Source: Allacma fusca
Lineage: Eukaryota; Arthropoda; Collembola; Symphypleona; Sminthuridae
Assembly: GCA_947179485.1 (NCBI GenBank)
Contig: OX359247.1
Location: 34,882,801-34,946,800 of the forward strand
Direction of reading: 5' to 3'
DNA: 64,000 bases
Shown: positions 26,497 through 35,820 of the stretch, in pieces
Position numbering within the stretch: the first letter of the stretch is position 1
How the letters are laid out: the number at the start of each line of letters is the position of its first letter
Translations under genes and position numbers: made by a program
Notes under the pieces: generated by a model
The model's input: the letters and a program-made list of their open reading frames with translations, nothing else
The model's database searches: none
Told to the model about the DNA's origin: nothing

Positions 26497-26749
26497 CCTG
26501 GAAGACTACAGAACTATAAGTTTGTCACAAACAATATTCAAATAATTTTAAAAACAACACCGCTCCTCAAAAATTAGTTTTGAAATAATTGAGGATTTTT
26601 TTCTTGATTCATCGAATTTAAAACAGCATAGGGAAAAGGGATCAAATTTGTTAATACAGGAGAGCTTTTCCGTAAGACCATGGTCACGTTAAACGTACCC
26701 GATATTATCCAGATTTTGTGCTGATATTACCAGGATACATAAACAATAT

Positions 26750-26984
26750 GGTATCCTAGCTAAACGCATAAAGAGCTAAACGTATAACAGCTAAACGCAT
26801 AAAGAGCTAAACGTATAACAGCTAAACGCATAAAGAGCTAAACGTATAACACTAAACGTTTAGATACCTTATACGTATAGATGATTATGTGTTAAGATAC
26901 CTTATACGTATAGATGATTATGCGTATTGGGCTTATACGTTTAGCTGTTATACGTTTAGCTTTTATGCGTTTAGAGGTGTAATC
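26750..26984. mobile_element. Palindromic element with 9-bp flanking repeat
   Basis: Left arm has three copies of a unit with CTAAACGCATAAAGAGC and TAAACGTATAACAG. The right arm carries the reverse complement (TTATACGTTTAGCTGTTATA, then GCTTTTATGCGTTTAG). Between them, a 34-bp sub-repeat containing ATACCTTATACGTATAGATG occurs twice. AAACAATAT occurs at 26741-26749 and 26985-26993 and could be a 9-bp target-site duplication, the size used by Mutator-like elements. The outermost bases between these repeats and the arms match poorly, so boundaries are uncertain. Confidence 0.5.
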
Positions 26985-27289
26985 AAACAATATAAGTTGA
27001 ATTTGGTTTAAAATAGGTTTTAGTAAAAACATTTTGAAACAATTACCAAGATGCTGATGAAACGGCAATGATAATTTGTAGCGAGTAAATTTTTGGTCAC
27101 ATACTAATCATTGTGAAATGGCAATTTTTTACTTTGACTGCAGAAAAGGCTACTACAGCAAGGAAATCTTAATGACTTCAAAAATTTAGTCGGCACGCGC
27201 ACGTAATGACAAAGGACCAGTATTTAATCACTACTTAAATGAAGGCTGGTTAAAGAATAAACTACATAACCAAACTCATTAATAACTAA

Positions 27290-28291
27290 CAGAGCTGCGC
27301 ACAAGTACAAGTAGTACACGAGTATTTCAAGTCAAGTTCGCGTTCGGGTCGTGGTCAAGTAAATAAATTTAAAACCATGAACGGTTCGGGTCGTGTTCAG
27401 GTATTTCATGGACTTGACCATGATTTCTTACCTCAAGTCAAGTTCGTGGTCAAGTATAATTATTTTACTTGAACCATGGTACTTGGTCATGTTCAAGTAA
27501 ATATTAAGAAGTACTTGACCACGAACTTGAGTTTTTCGTGTACAAGTTCAAGTAATTTTGTTGGTGCAATTCTTCATGGCTGAAGGAGTTTTCAATTCAC
27601 TTACGATTCAATGTACTAAATGAAACTTAAAACGGCATTTAATACATCACTTAAGCGGCATTTGTTAATTTGTTCCGTGTACGCAAATACAAAAGAAAGC
27701 TCAACATTCATAAGGCTCCGTGGAAATTGATTTAAAAATGTTAGCACCCATGTTTATAATAGTATGTGGCAACAAAACCTAAAAGGGTTCTGTGTTCCCG
27801 AAAATGTCAACTGAGTCACCATACCCACCCGCTATACACCAAATCAGAGTAGATCTGCAGTGTACCATCGTTCTACATTCATTGAAAGGAACCAAAAATA
27901 CAATAAATTATTTTTAGAGGCGGTTGCTCGCAAAATGCTAGGTGAAACCCAGTGTGTTAGAAACCCAGGTTCGCTTTCATTATAAATATAAATTCAATAA
28001 AATTTAAGTATTTTGATGTCCAATGGATTACTTGAAAGTACTTGAAAGTTCAAGTTCATGGTCAAGTTCGGGTCATGGTCAAGTCAAGTTGAAGTTGGGC
28101 CCGAAACGCGCGTATAAAATCATGGTCAAGTAATCTGAGAATTACTTGAAAACCCGAACTTGTTTCATTCAAGTATTACTTGAACTGAAAATGTCAAGTT
28201 CGGGTAATCTTGAAATACGTACTTGAGAAGTCGGGGTCAAGTCAAGTTCGTGGTCGGATCTTTGTAAATACTTGACCCGAGCGCAGCACTA
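27290..28291. mobile_element. hAT-type non-autonomous element, TCAAGTT-word family, copy 1
   Basis: 1002 bp between perfect 8-bp direct repeats ATAACTAA (27282-27289 and 28292-28299). Ends are CAGAGCTGCGC and the complement of TAGTGCTGCGC. Both arms (about 300 bp each) are made of CAAGTTCGTGGTCAAGT-like words in the same orientation, and the centre of about 400 bp is ordinary AT-rich sequence. It is the same length as the inverted copy at 52742-53743, and I saw no difference in the stretches I compared. Confidence 0.9.
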
Positions 28292-28299
28292 ATAACTAA

Positions 28300-29528
28300 C
28301 TGTGACACAAAAGCCTCGTTTTAAGGGTATTTGGTTGTAAAATGCCAATAATGTGGTATGTATTAGTATAATGTATGTGGAAAAGCACTAATATAACTTG
28401 GCGTGGTAAACAATAGTCCAGTGAAACACAAGATTTCCCATCCAGTTTGGCGGATGGCTTTATTGCTATAATAACTTGTCTGCAATAAATTCTATCGCAT
28501 TCTTTCCCTTCATATTGATTGAAATTGAAGCGTTAATAATAATTGAAAAAAAATCAAAATCATCACATTATGCGCTTCAACGAATTATTTATTGAATGGC
28601 ATGATCTTAAGCTCGTAAGTAAGTACTTCAAGGATTGAGAATAATTTATTGAGATAAATGAACAATCGAATACACGTTTTGTGTACGTGAGCAATATAAA
28701 GGTATTTATATTGTGTGTATAAAATCTAAATAATAAAAAATTATTGTCGAACTTCCATTTTGCTATACTGTAAACGAAAGGTATTGTCTATCTGTGCACG
28801 TGTTTTTCGATTATTACACTCAACTATTGACATTCCAAAATATTATTGCCTGGTGGCATTAAATTTATTTTAATTTTTATTATTTATATTGTATTATTTA
28901 ATATTACGGGAAGCGAGTATTTAAATAATTTAGCGATACCCTTTATGAACCTTGCTTTACTTATCCACAGGTAAAAGGTATCATTTTTGCCAGACAAGGA
29001 TTTGAACCTATTGGCAGTACGGTGGTGGTCCAACGAACACAGAGTAGCTGTTTTTATTTGGAAGCACCCTCAAAGCAGACCAAGTCTTTATATGATCCGG
29101 AAATACAAAGTTTTGTGTAACATCAATTATAAGTGCTTACAAAATTACTGTAGTTAGAAAAGAGGAAATTAAACTCTGTTGTAGTAAGTAATTACTTCCG
29201 TTTTGCCACCGTTGTTACACTTTCCATGCATTGCCATTGCTGTATTTTATGTAGTCTTAATAAACCCCAACCAGGTACTGTAGCCCGAAACCACCTGCCA
29301 AATGAAGCCTGAAACAAGTATGAGGGTTGATTTTACATTTGCTGGATTCTGTTATTAAACAAACATCTGCGCTACTTTTACGAATGAGCATGTTTGACTG
29401 TACTGAAAACTCTTGTTTTTATGAAACTTGCAGAGCTTATTTCAATACTATCCCGGCCAGTACAATTTTTGAGGCGTTCATTGAAATCGAAATCAAAAAA
29501 TGTCAAAGAGGCCCGGAGTAAACGTAAG
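28300..29528. other. Gene-poor region left of the LTR element
   Basis: AT-rich sequence without a supported gene or repeat. It ends at the ATAT target site of the LTR retrotransposon. Confidence 0.4.
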
Positions 29529-29532
29529 ATAT

Positions 29533-30067
29533 TGTAAGGTATACATACATAGTTGTAAGAAGTGTAGTTGTAAGAAGTGATTTTAGTCATGTAATAAAAT
29601 TGTTATTAGTGTTAAAGGTCAGCTCTAGCTGCGTCTAGAGCAGAGTAAAGAATCCCTGACGAGGGACTTCTCACGCTCCACTTTTGGACGCGTCTCATCT
29701 TATGAAATGATGTAATGATGTATGAATCACACACGACAGTGTTAAAGTGTGTGCAAATCTTATTTGCGAACTTCAGTCTTAGACTGAGAGTTATTCCTTT
29801 CTGTTTGATTTTTGGAATCCTCTGAGATTCCCCCTTTGTTCTATTTTTAAGTTTCTGAAGTTATTGTTGAAGTAATAATCATTTCGTTTTCAGTTTCATT
29901 TTGAATAAACAATCAGCCTTCGGGTTGTTTCATTCAATAATTCTCTGGATTACATTTGAGACTTTTATTAGTTGCTTTCGTCCAATTAATTACATTTTTA
30001 GCACGATTCATAATTAGTCAAGTCTGGAAAGTTACTCAAAAGGAGTGACCTCATCTTGACCTTAATA
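29533..30067 (+). repeat. 5' LTR
   Basis: 535 bp, starting TGTAAGGTATAC and ending CCTTAATA. It repeats at 38046-38580. An AATAAA at about 29904 is a candidate polyadenylation signal within the LTR. The first 50 bp contain a duplicated GTTGTAAGAAGTG block. Confidence 0.95.
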
Positions 30068-30085
30068 TGGTGGCCCATGTCAAAG
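30068..30085 (+). promoter_or_regulatory. Putative primer-binding site
   Basis: TGGTGGCCCATGTCAAAG begins directly after the 5' LTR. The TGG start, pairing with a tRNA CCA end, is as expected. I could not assign the priming tRNA. Confidence 0.55.
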
Positions 30086-30615
30086 ACTTTTCACCAGTTT
30101 GCCCGTGAATAAGTCACCCGAATAGCTCTCAGATTAGGCTCCCCGGGTTAAAAGCGCAATAATTAAGAAAAAAGTTTGAGATTTTGGCATTCTTTTGAGA
30201 TTGATTTTTAACATGAGGTTTGTCTAACGGTTGATTTTATTCCCGTCTCGAGAATTTTTGTTAAAGGACTTGTAGATTGCAACTACTGAAGTCAGGTGGA
30301 CCAAGTGGCGACAACAGCTGTCTTGGACTGCCCCCGATTCTACTCTCCTGGCCCACAACGGTTCCGAGGATTGAGTCATTGTTCGCAGAGGATTTGCCTG
30401 CCTATACAAGATTTTGCAGAGGATTTGCCTGCCTTACTGGATTTTTGCAGAGGACCTTTACCTGCTTTCAAGTTTTCCACAGAAGATTTTCCTGTGTGTG
30501 TTGTTTTGACAGAGTGATTTTCCTGTCCAAGTGTTTAAATGATTTATTATTTTGGTCATATCAAGACTTACTGATGTTTTACTGGAAACAGGTACGTAAA
30601 TAATTATGGTTTTTT

Positions 30616-32118
30616 ATGTCTGGCTCAAAACAGCCTCCAAAGAAACCCCTTGCATCTCAGTCATCAATTTCACCTCCGCCTCAAGGGCGTTCAACTCGTT
30701 CAAATTCTAACCCTGACATTTTAGATAAAGATCAATTAGCTAAGGTTTTAAAGGCTGCTCGTAAGCGCCAACCTGTAACTACAGTTTCCAGTAGCACAGC
30801 TCAGACTCCTCCAACTACTACAACTGTTCCATTAATTCCACCCCTTAAAACCAAAACTACTAAACCTACCCCTAGTGCTAGTTTTACTCACAGTGCTTCG
30901 CAGAAAAATGCAAAACGTGCTTCTCGTAAATTTAAGATCCCACCTCCGGTAATAAATTTATGTGATTTATTTCCAGAACCTAGTGGTTATTTTTCAACAG
31001 TTTATTATCATACGAATAAAATGGCGACGACAGTTCCGCCTACGATAGTGATTCAAACCCCTCCAGCGAATTCTTTTCTTAATTTTAAGAAAACTAATCA
31101 GTTTGATCCGGCGAATCATGATGTTTTTGATTTTATTATGGATTTGGAGCGGATTATTGGTTTACTTAAATGGGATTGGGCGGAGTTACAAAATAATCTC
31201 CCCAATTTATTATTGCCTGATCCATTTCTTTGGCTACAGGGTGAAATTCGACGTGCAGGTTCCACTGTAGTAGATATTCCCACTATGTATACAGCTCTTC
31301 GAGAGAGATACGGTAAAAGCCGTCAAGTTTATTTGCACCAACTTAAATCAAAAGTTCAGGTAGAAAAAGAGTCATGTGCAAAATTTTTGTATGCTATGGA
31401 TACACTTTGTTCCCGTTATGATGCAAACATGCCCGTCGCTGATAGAGTGGCTTGGGGCATTTCGGGACTACTCCCAAAATACGCCCAAGCTACTAGCGGC
31501 TTGAGTTTTACAAGTATCGCAGCCCTTGTTAGATTTTGCGAGCATCGTGAATTTCAACAAGAAGCTACTCCCATGCCCGATACTACTGCTAAATTATTAG
31601 CTTTGGAAGAACAAATCAAAAAGTTAACTACATCTGATGCCCCACATGCTCAAGTTAACGCATTAAATGGTAACCCACCTGCTCAACGGAATAATAATCG
31701 TCGCGGACGAGGCGGTGGTAGAAATAATAATAATGGTACTCCTCGTAACAATAATAATCAAAATAACGGTAATAATAATAATCCCAACCCTGCTCGTGGG
31801 CTCCAATGCTACAATTGCAACAAATTTGGTCATTTTGCTCGCGACTGTCGGTCGGGAAATGGGCAGCGGGGACCCAACAATCAGAACCAGGGTCCCCAAA
31901 ACAATCAAAATCGACACCAATTCCAGAACCGCAACAATGGTCAACGGAATTACCAAAACAACAATTATCGCCGCAACAACAATTACAATCCCAACAATCG
32001 CCAGAATGTTCAAAGAGTGGAACTTGCTTTTGCGCCTCCTCAACAGGCTGCAGTTCCCCAGCAAGTTCAAGCAAATCCCACTCTACAGTCATACCCACAG
32101 ATTACTTACCCTCTGTAA
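30616..32118 (+). CDS. gag: Gag polyprotein of the LTR element
   Basis: 500-aa frame. The N-terminal 130 residues are Ser/Thr/Pro/Lys-rich and probably disordered. The middle (about 160-320) is a helical capsid-like region (FDPANHDVFDFIMDLERI). An Asn/Gly/Arg-rich stretch of about 50 residues precedes a single CCHC zinc knuckle, CYNCNKFGHFARDC (about residue 397-410), which binds RNA in related elements. A Gln/Asn-rich tail follows. The ATG at 30616 is the first in this frame with a plausible context. The frame overlaps pol by about 310 nt. Gag would form the particle that packages the element RNA. Confidence 0.9.
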   Translation: MSGSKQPPKKPLASQSSISPPPQGRSTRSNSNPDILDKDQLAKVLKAARKRQPVTTVSSSTAQTPPTTTTVPLIPPLKTKTTKPTPSASFTHSASQKNAKRASRKFKIPPPVINLCDLFPEPSGYFSTVYYHTNKMATTVPPTIVIQTPPANSFLNFKKTNQFDPANHDVFDFIMDLERIIGLLKWDWAELQNNLPNLLLPDPFLWLQGEIRRAGSTVVDIPTMYTALRERYGKSRQVYLHQLKSKVQVEKESCAKFLYAMDTLCSRYDANMPVADRVAWGISGLLPKYAQATSGLSFTSIAALVRFCEHREFQQEATPMPDTTAKLLALEEQIKKLTTSDAPHAQVNALNGNPPAQRNNNRRGRGGGRNNNNGTPRNNNNQNNGNNNNPNPARGLQCYNCNKFGHFARDCRSGNGQRGPNNQNQGPQNNQNRHQFQNRNNGQRNYQNNNYRRNNNYNPNNRQNVQRVELAFAPPQQAAVPQQVQANPTLQSYPQITYPL

Positions 32119-35100
32119 ATGTTTTAAGTGCTACACATTGCCCCTACATCATGTGCTATTTTACCTCAGTGACAATTGATGCTTTAGTTGATACTGGTGC
32201 TACACATACTTTAATTTTACGAAGTGCAGTGCCAGCTGAGAGTAAAATTTTGCCAGGCCCTCCCTGTCATATTATGACCGCTGACAAAACCAAACTTAAA
32301 ACTTCAAGTGTAGTAACTTTGTGTTTTAAATTAGATAATATAAATTACACAACTACAGCTCATGTATTAGATACTCTCACCCCCTCATTCATTTTAGGGT
32401 GTGCTTTTCTCAAACAATACACATTGGTTGTAGATGTTAGTCGTAGTATTATGTATAATTCACAAGTGACCCATTATCTTCGTAGTCATGCATACAATGA
32501 AGTGTGCTCAGTGGAATGTGGATGTTCCTTACCAGTGAAGTCCTTGTTTACCATTAACCTTCCCCCTCGACGTCAAATGTACATTCCAACCACAGATATG
32601 AATTCCACTCATTCATGTGCGTTCATTCCCAGTCCTACAGTAGAAAAACAACTTCAAGTTATTTTTTCCCCTGTCATCAACCATAGTAAAAATGTTTTAT
32701 TGGCTTCCAATGTGTCTCGCTCTCCTCAACTTATTGTTGCGGGCACAATTTTAGGTTACTCACAACGGTATGAGTTTGTTCAAGCCCTCTCTTCTGTCCC
32801 TGTTATTCCCTCTGAAATTAAACCATTGACTGCTGAACAACTTTCAGTTATCAATATTAATTCTCAACTTACCCCAGACCAGCGTCATGCTATTATTCAA
32901 CTTTTAAATCGGTATTCTTATCTTTTTGCATGGAGCATTAATGATTTACAGGCTTGCATTCTCCCTCCTATGCGTATACAGTTGAACTCGGATGTTCCAG
33001 TTCAGTCCAAACCGTATAGACTCAGTCCCCTTGAACGTGAAATATTAAAAAGTGAACTTGACAAACTCATACAGGCTAATATTATAGTCCCGTGTGAGTC
33101 TTCCAATTATTCAACCCCAGTATTCTTAGTTCGACAAAAATTAAATAAATGGAGATTAGTGTGTGATTTTACCAAGTTAAACAAAATCACTAAAGATGAG
33201 TTATTTCCTCTTCCCCGCATTGATGATTTACTTTTCCAACTCCGTCATGCAAAATATTTTTCCCCCTTGGATTTATTTAGCGGCTATTATCAGGCTCTGA
33301 TTCATCCTGATGATAGACATTTATGCGCTATTATTACTGAATTTGGTATATATATGTACCTCCGCGTATGTTTCGGTCTCAAAAATGCTCCGGCCTATTT
33401 CCAAAAATTAGCTATAGCAACTTTGGGACGCTTACGCTATACACATGCTGTATCATATATAGATGATATAATTCCATACAGTCGTGATTTTCCTTCTCAT
33501 TTAGTCGCCCTTGAATTAGTTTTTCAAGCGTTATCCCGAGTTAATTTTCGACTCAGTCCATGGAAATGTAATTTTGCTATGCAAGAACATATCATTTTCG
33601 GATTTTATTTGACCCAACAAGGATTAACAACGGAACCGGCTAAAGTGGCTGCTATAATGCGCCAGCCGAAGCCCAATAATTTAGATACTCTTAGAAAATT
33701 TTTGGGCACTATAGGTTATTACCGAAGATTTATTTTAGGTTTTGCTCAGATTGCAGCTCCATTGCAGAGCTTACTCAAAAAACATTCTTTGTACCATTGG
33801 TCCAAGGATTGTGATGAGTCTTTTGAAAATCTCAAACAGGCCGTGTGTAAAGCCCCTGTGTTGAGACATTATGATGAGAATCTTCCATGTTTATTGTACA
33901 CGGATGCGAGCAACCTTGCAATTGCAGGGATTCTCCACCAACAGTTTGAGGATGGAGAGCATCCCGTTTATTATGTCTCTCGTGCACTCACTCCTACGGA
34001 GAAAAATTGGAGTGTCACTGAGAAAGAATGTCTTGCTGTTGTATTTTCCACGAAAAAGTTACGTGAATTTTTATTTTTAAAGCCTTTTACAATTGTCACT
34101 GACCATCATGCATTATGCTTTTTAAAGTGTCAGCGTGACCCTACTGCTAGACTTACAAAAATGTCTATAATTTTACAGGAATATAGGTATGTGATACGTT
34201 ATAAAAAAGGCTCTCTCCACAGGAATGTGGATGGCGTCTCCCGTTGTCCATATGCACTGTCTAGTGATACACAATCTGAGGAGGATTTGATTTTACCCGG
34301 TTTTACTTCCTCTCTCATTACTCCTTTTGATCCGTTAATTAATCCTGACGACTTGAAACATGCTCAAGCAATTGATCCTGTTTTGCAGAGATTATTAACA
34401 AAAAAGCGCTCAAAAGTTACTTCGAATAGTGATGGCGTGTATTTTATTCAGTTTAATCCTAGGCAACCTAATTTACTTTTAGTTCCTAAGGCCTTGATTC
34501 CCACATTATTACATAATGCCCATAATCATCCCTTAGCAGGTCATCTCAGTTTTCGTAGATGTTTGGCAAGGATCCGTCCCTATTATTGGTGGCGATCCAT
34601 GACCGCGGACACTTTCAAGCATTGCTCACAATGCCCCGAGTGCCAAAGTCGCCAACATCAGACTCGTCTACGGATGGACAGTCTTAAAATAATTCCCATA
34701 AAAATCCCCGCTAGTACTTACGCGATGGATTTATTAGGCCCCTTTAAAGAAACACCTAGAGGTAATAAATATGTATTAGTTTTAACAGACTTGTTTACAA
34801 AATGGGTTCATGTTTCATTGCTTCCTGTCAAAGACGTTGCGAATGTTTCCATGCATCTCGAGCAATTTATTTTAACTTTTCCAGGCATGTCCACATTAAT
34901 TTCTGATGGTGCCGCTGAATTTAAGTCGGCAGTTGTGCAAAAGTTAACACAACAGTTTAACATTACTCATAATTTTAGTGTGCCCTTTCACCCCCGGTCT
35001 CATGGAGCCGTGGAAAGAGTGAACCAAACTTTAGCAATAATGCTTAGTAAGTTTGTTTCCGATAATCAAGATAATTGGGACGTATATGTTCCCTATGTAA

Positions 35101-35774
35101 TTGCTGCTTACAATACCAGTGAGCATTCGGTTACAAAAATTTCCCCTTTCCAAGCGTTTTTCGGGCGCCAGCCTCCAGCTCCCATGCTAAACTCGATCCC
35201 TAATTCCCTTTTAAGTATTACTCAGTTGAGTCCGAATCAAGTAAAAATTATGCATCAGCGAATTGCTCAATTAATTCGCAAAGCTCAGATTCAGGCCAAG
35301 GAAAAATTTGATGCGCAATACAGACCCTTTGAATATAAAGTTGGTTCCCACGTTAGATTTTACTTACCACAGCGTAAAGTTGGTCTTTCCGATAAATTAC
35401 TCTGTAGGTGGATAGGCCCCTATACAATTGTAAGTATAGATAAGAACAATAATGCTGAGCTAGTTTTAACATTCCCTTCTCAAAGGTTGCGACCTAATGT
35501 CCGGTGTCATCTTTCACAGCTCAAGCTTATAAGTTTAGATTTAGGTAATGGTATAATACACCCTGAATATGTATACACAAGTGATGACCAAGATGAGTTT
35601 AACTCTTGGCTCAGTCATTTTCATTCCTCCGACTCTCCTGACATTTCCACTCCATCATCATCTTCTGAAAGTGCGACTCGTGTTCCAGTTTTATCCAAAG
35701 TTTCGTCTCCATCTAAATTCCCACTTCCGGTGCGAAAATCTCAGCGATTGATTGATAAAGCCAAACGTGTATAA
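31806..35774 (+). CDS. pol: Pol polyprotein: protease, reverse transcriptase, RNase H, integrase
   Basis: Open in the -1 frame relative to gag from 31806; the real product probably arises by ribosomal frameshifting in the 31806-32118 overlap, though I did not recognise a classical slippery heptamer. Protease carries the DTGATHT active-site motif (about 32180). Reverse transcriptase has WRLVCDFTKLN, LDLFSGYYQ, FGLKNAPAYFQ and the YIDD catalytic box (about 33460). RNase H has LLYTDASN. Integrase has an HHCC zinc finger (HPLAGHLSFRRC ... CSQCPEC) followed by D, D and E residues (MDLLGP, SDGAAEF, HGAVERVNQ) and a GPY-type segment (CRWIGPYTI). The tail beyond about 35580 is Ser-rich. All catalytic motifs look intact. 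Confidence 0.93.
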   Translation: MLQLQQIWSFCSRLSVGKWAAGTQQSEPGSPKQSKSTPIPEPQQWSTELPKQQLSPQQQLQSQQSPECSKSGTCFCASSTGCSSPASSSKSHSTVIPTDYLPSVNVLSATHCPYIMCYFTSVTIDALVDTGATHTLILRSAVPAESKILPGPPCHIMTADKTKLKTSSVVTLCFKLDNINYTTTAHVLDTLTPSFILGCAFLKQYTLVVDVSRSIMYNSQVTHYLRSHAYNEVCSVECGCSLPVKSLFTINLPPRRQMYIPTTDMNSTHSCAFIPSPTVEKQLQVIFSPVINHSKNVLLASNVSRSPQLIVAGTILGYSQRYEFVQALSSVPVIPSEIKPLTAEQLSVININSQLTPDQRHAIIQLLNRYSYLFAWSINDLQACILPPMRIQLNSDVPVQSKPYRLSPLEREILKSELDKLIQANIIVPCESSNYSTPVFLVRQKLNKWRLVCDFTKLNKITKDELFPLPRIDDLLFQLRHAKYFSPLDLFSGYYQALIHPDDRHLCAIITEFGIYMYLRVCFGLKNAPAYFQKLAIATLGRLRYTHAVSYIDDIIPYSRDFPSHLVALELVFQALSRVNFRLSPWKCNFAMQEHIIFGFYLTQQGLTTEPAKVAAIMRQPKPNNLDTLRKFLGTIGYYRRFILGFAQIAAPLQSLLKKHSLYHWSKDCDESFENLKQAVCKAPVLRHYDENLPCLLYTDASNLAIAGILHQQFEDGEHPVYYVSRALTPTEKNWSVTEKECLAVVFSTKKLREFLFLKPFTIVTDHHALCFLKCQRDPTARLTKMSIILQEYRYVIRYKKGSLHRNVDGVSRCPYALSSDTQSEEDLILPGFTSSLITPFDPLINPDDLKHAQAIDPVLQRLLTKKRSKVTSNSDGVYFIQFNPRQPNLLLVPKALIPTLLHNAHNHPLAGHLSFRRCLARIRPYYWWRSMTADTFKHCSQCPECQSRQHQTRLRMDSLKIIPIKIPASTYAMDLLGPFKETPRGNKYVLVLTDLFTKWVHVSLLPVKDVANVSMHLEQFILTFPGMSTLISDGAAEFKSAVVQKLTQQFNITHNFSVPFHPRSHGAVERVNQTLAIMLSKFVSDNQDNWDVYVPYVIAAYNTSEHSVTKISPFQAFFGRQPPAPMLNSIPNSLLSITQLSPNQVKIMHQRIAQLIRKAQIQAKEKFDAQYRPFEYKVGSHVRFYLPQRKVGLSDKLLCRWIGPYTIVSIDKNNNAELVLTFPSQRLRPNVRCHLSQLKLISLDLGNGIIHPEYVYTSDDQDEFNSWLSHFHSSDSPDISTPSSSSESATRVPVLSKVSSPSKFPLPVRKSQRLIDKAKRV

Positions 35775-35820
35775 ATTTTTGCTATACTTACTTTAGTTGC
35801 CATACTGTGTCATTTTACAC

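Noticed and set aside
31655..32179. Minus-strand and third-frame ORFs over the gag nucleocapsid region
   Set aside because: The Asn/Gly-rich AAT-repeat composition keeps other frames open; no domain features.
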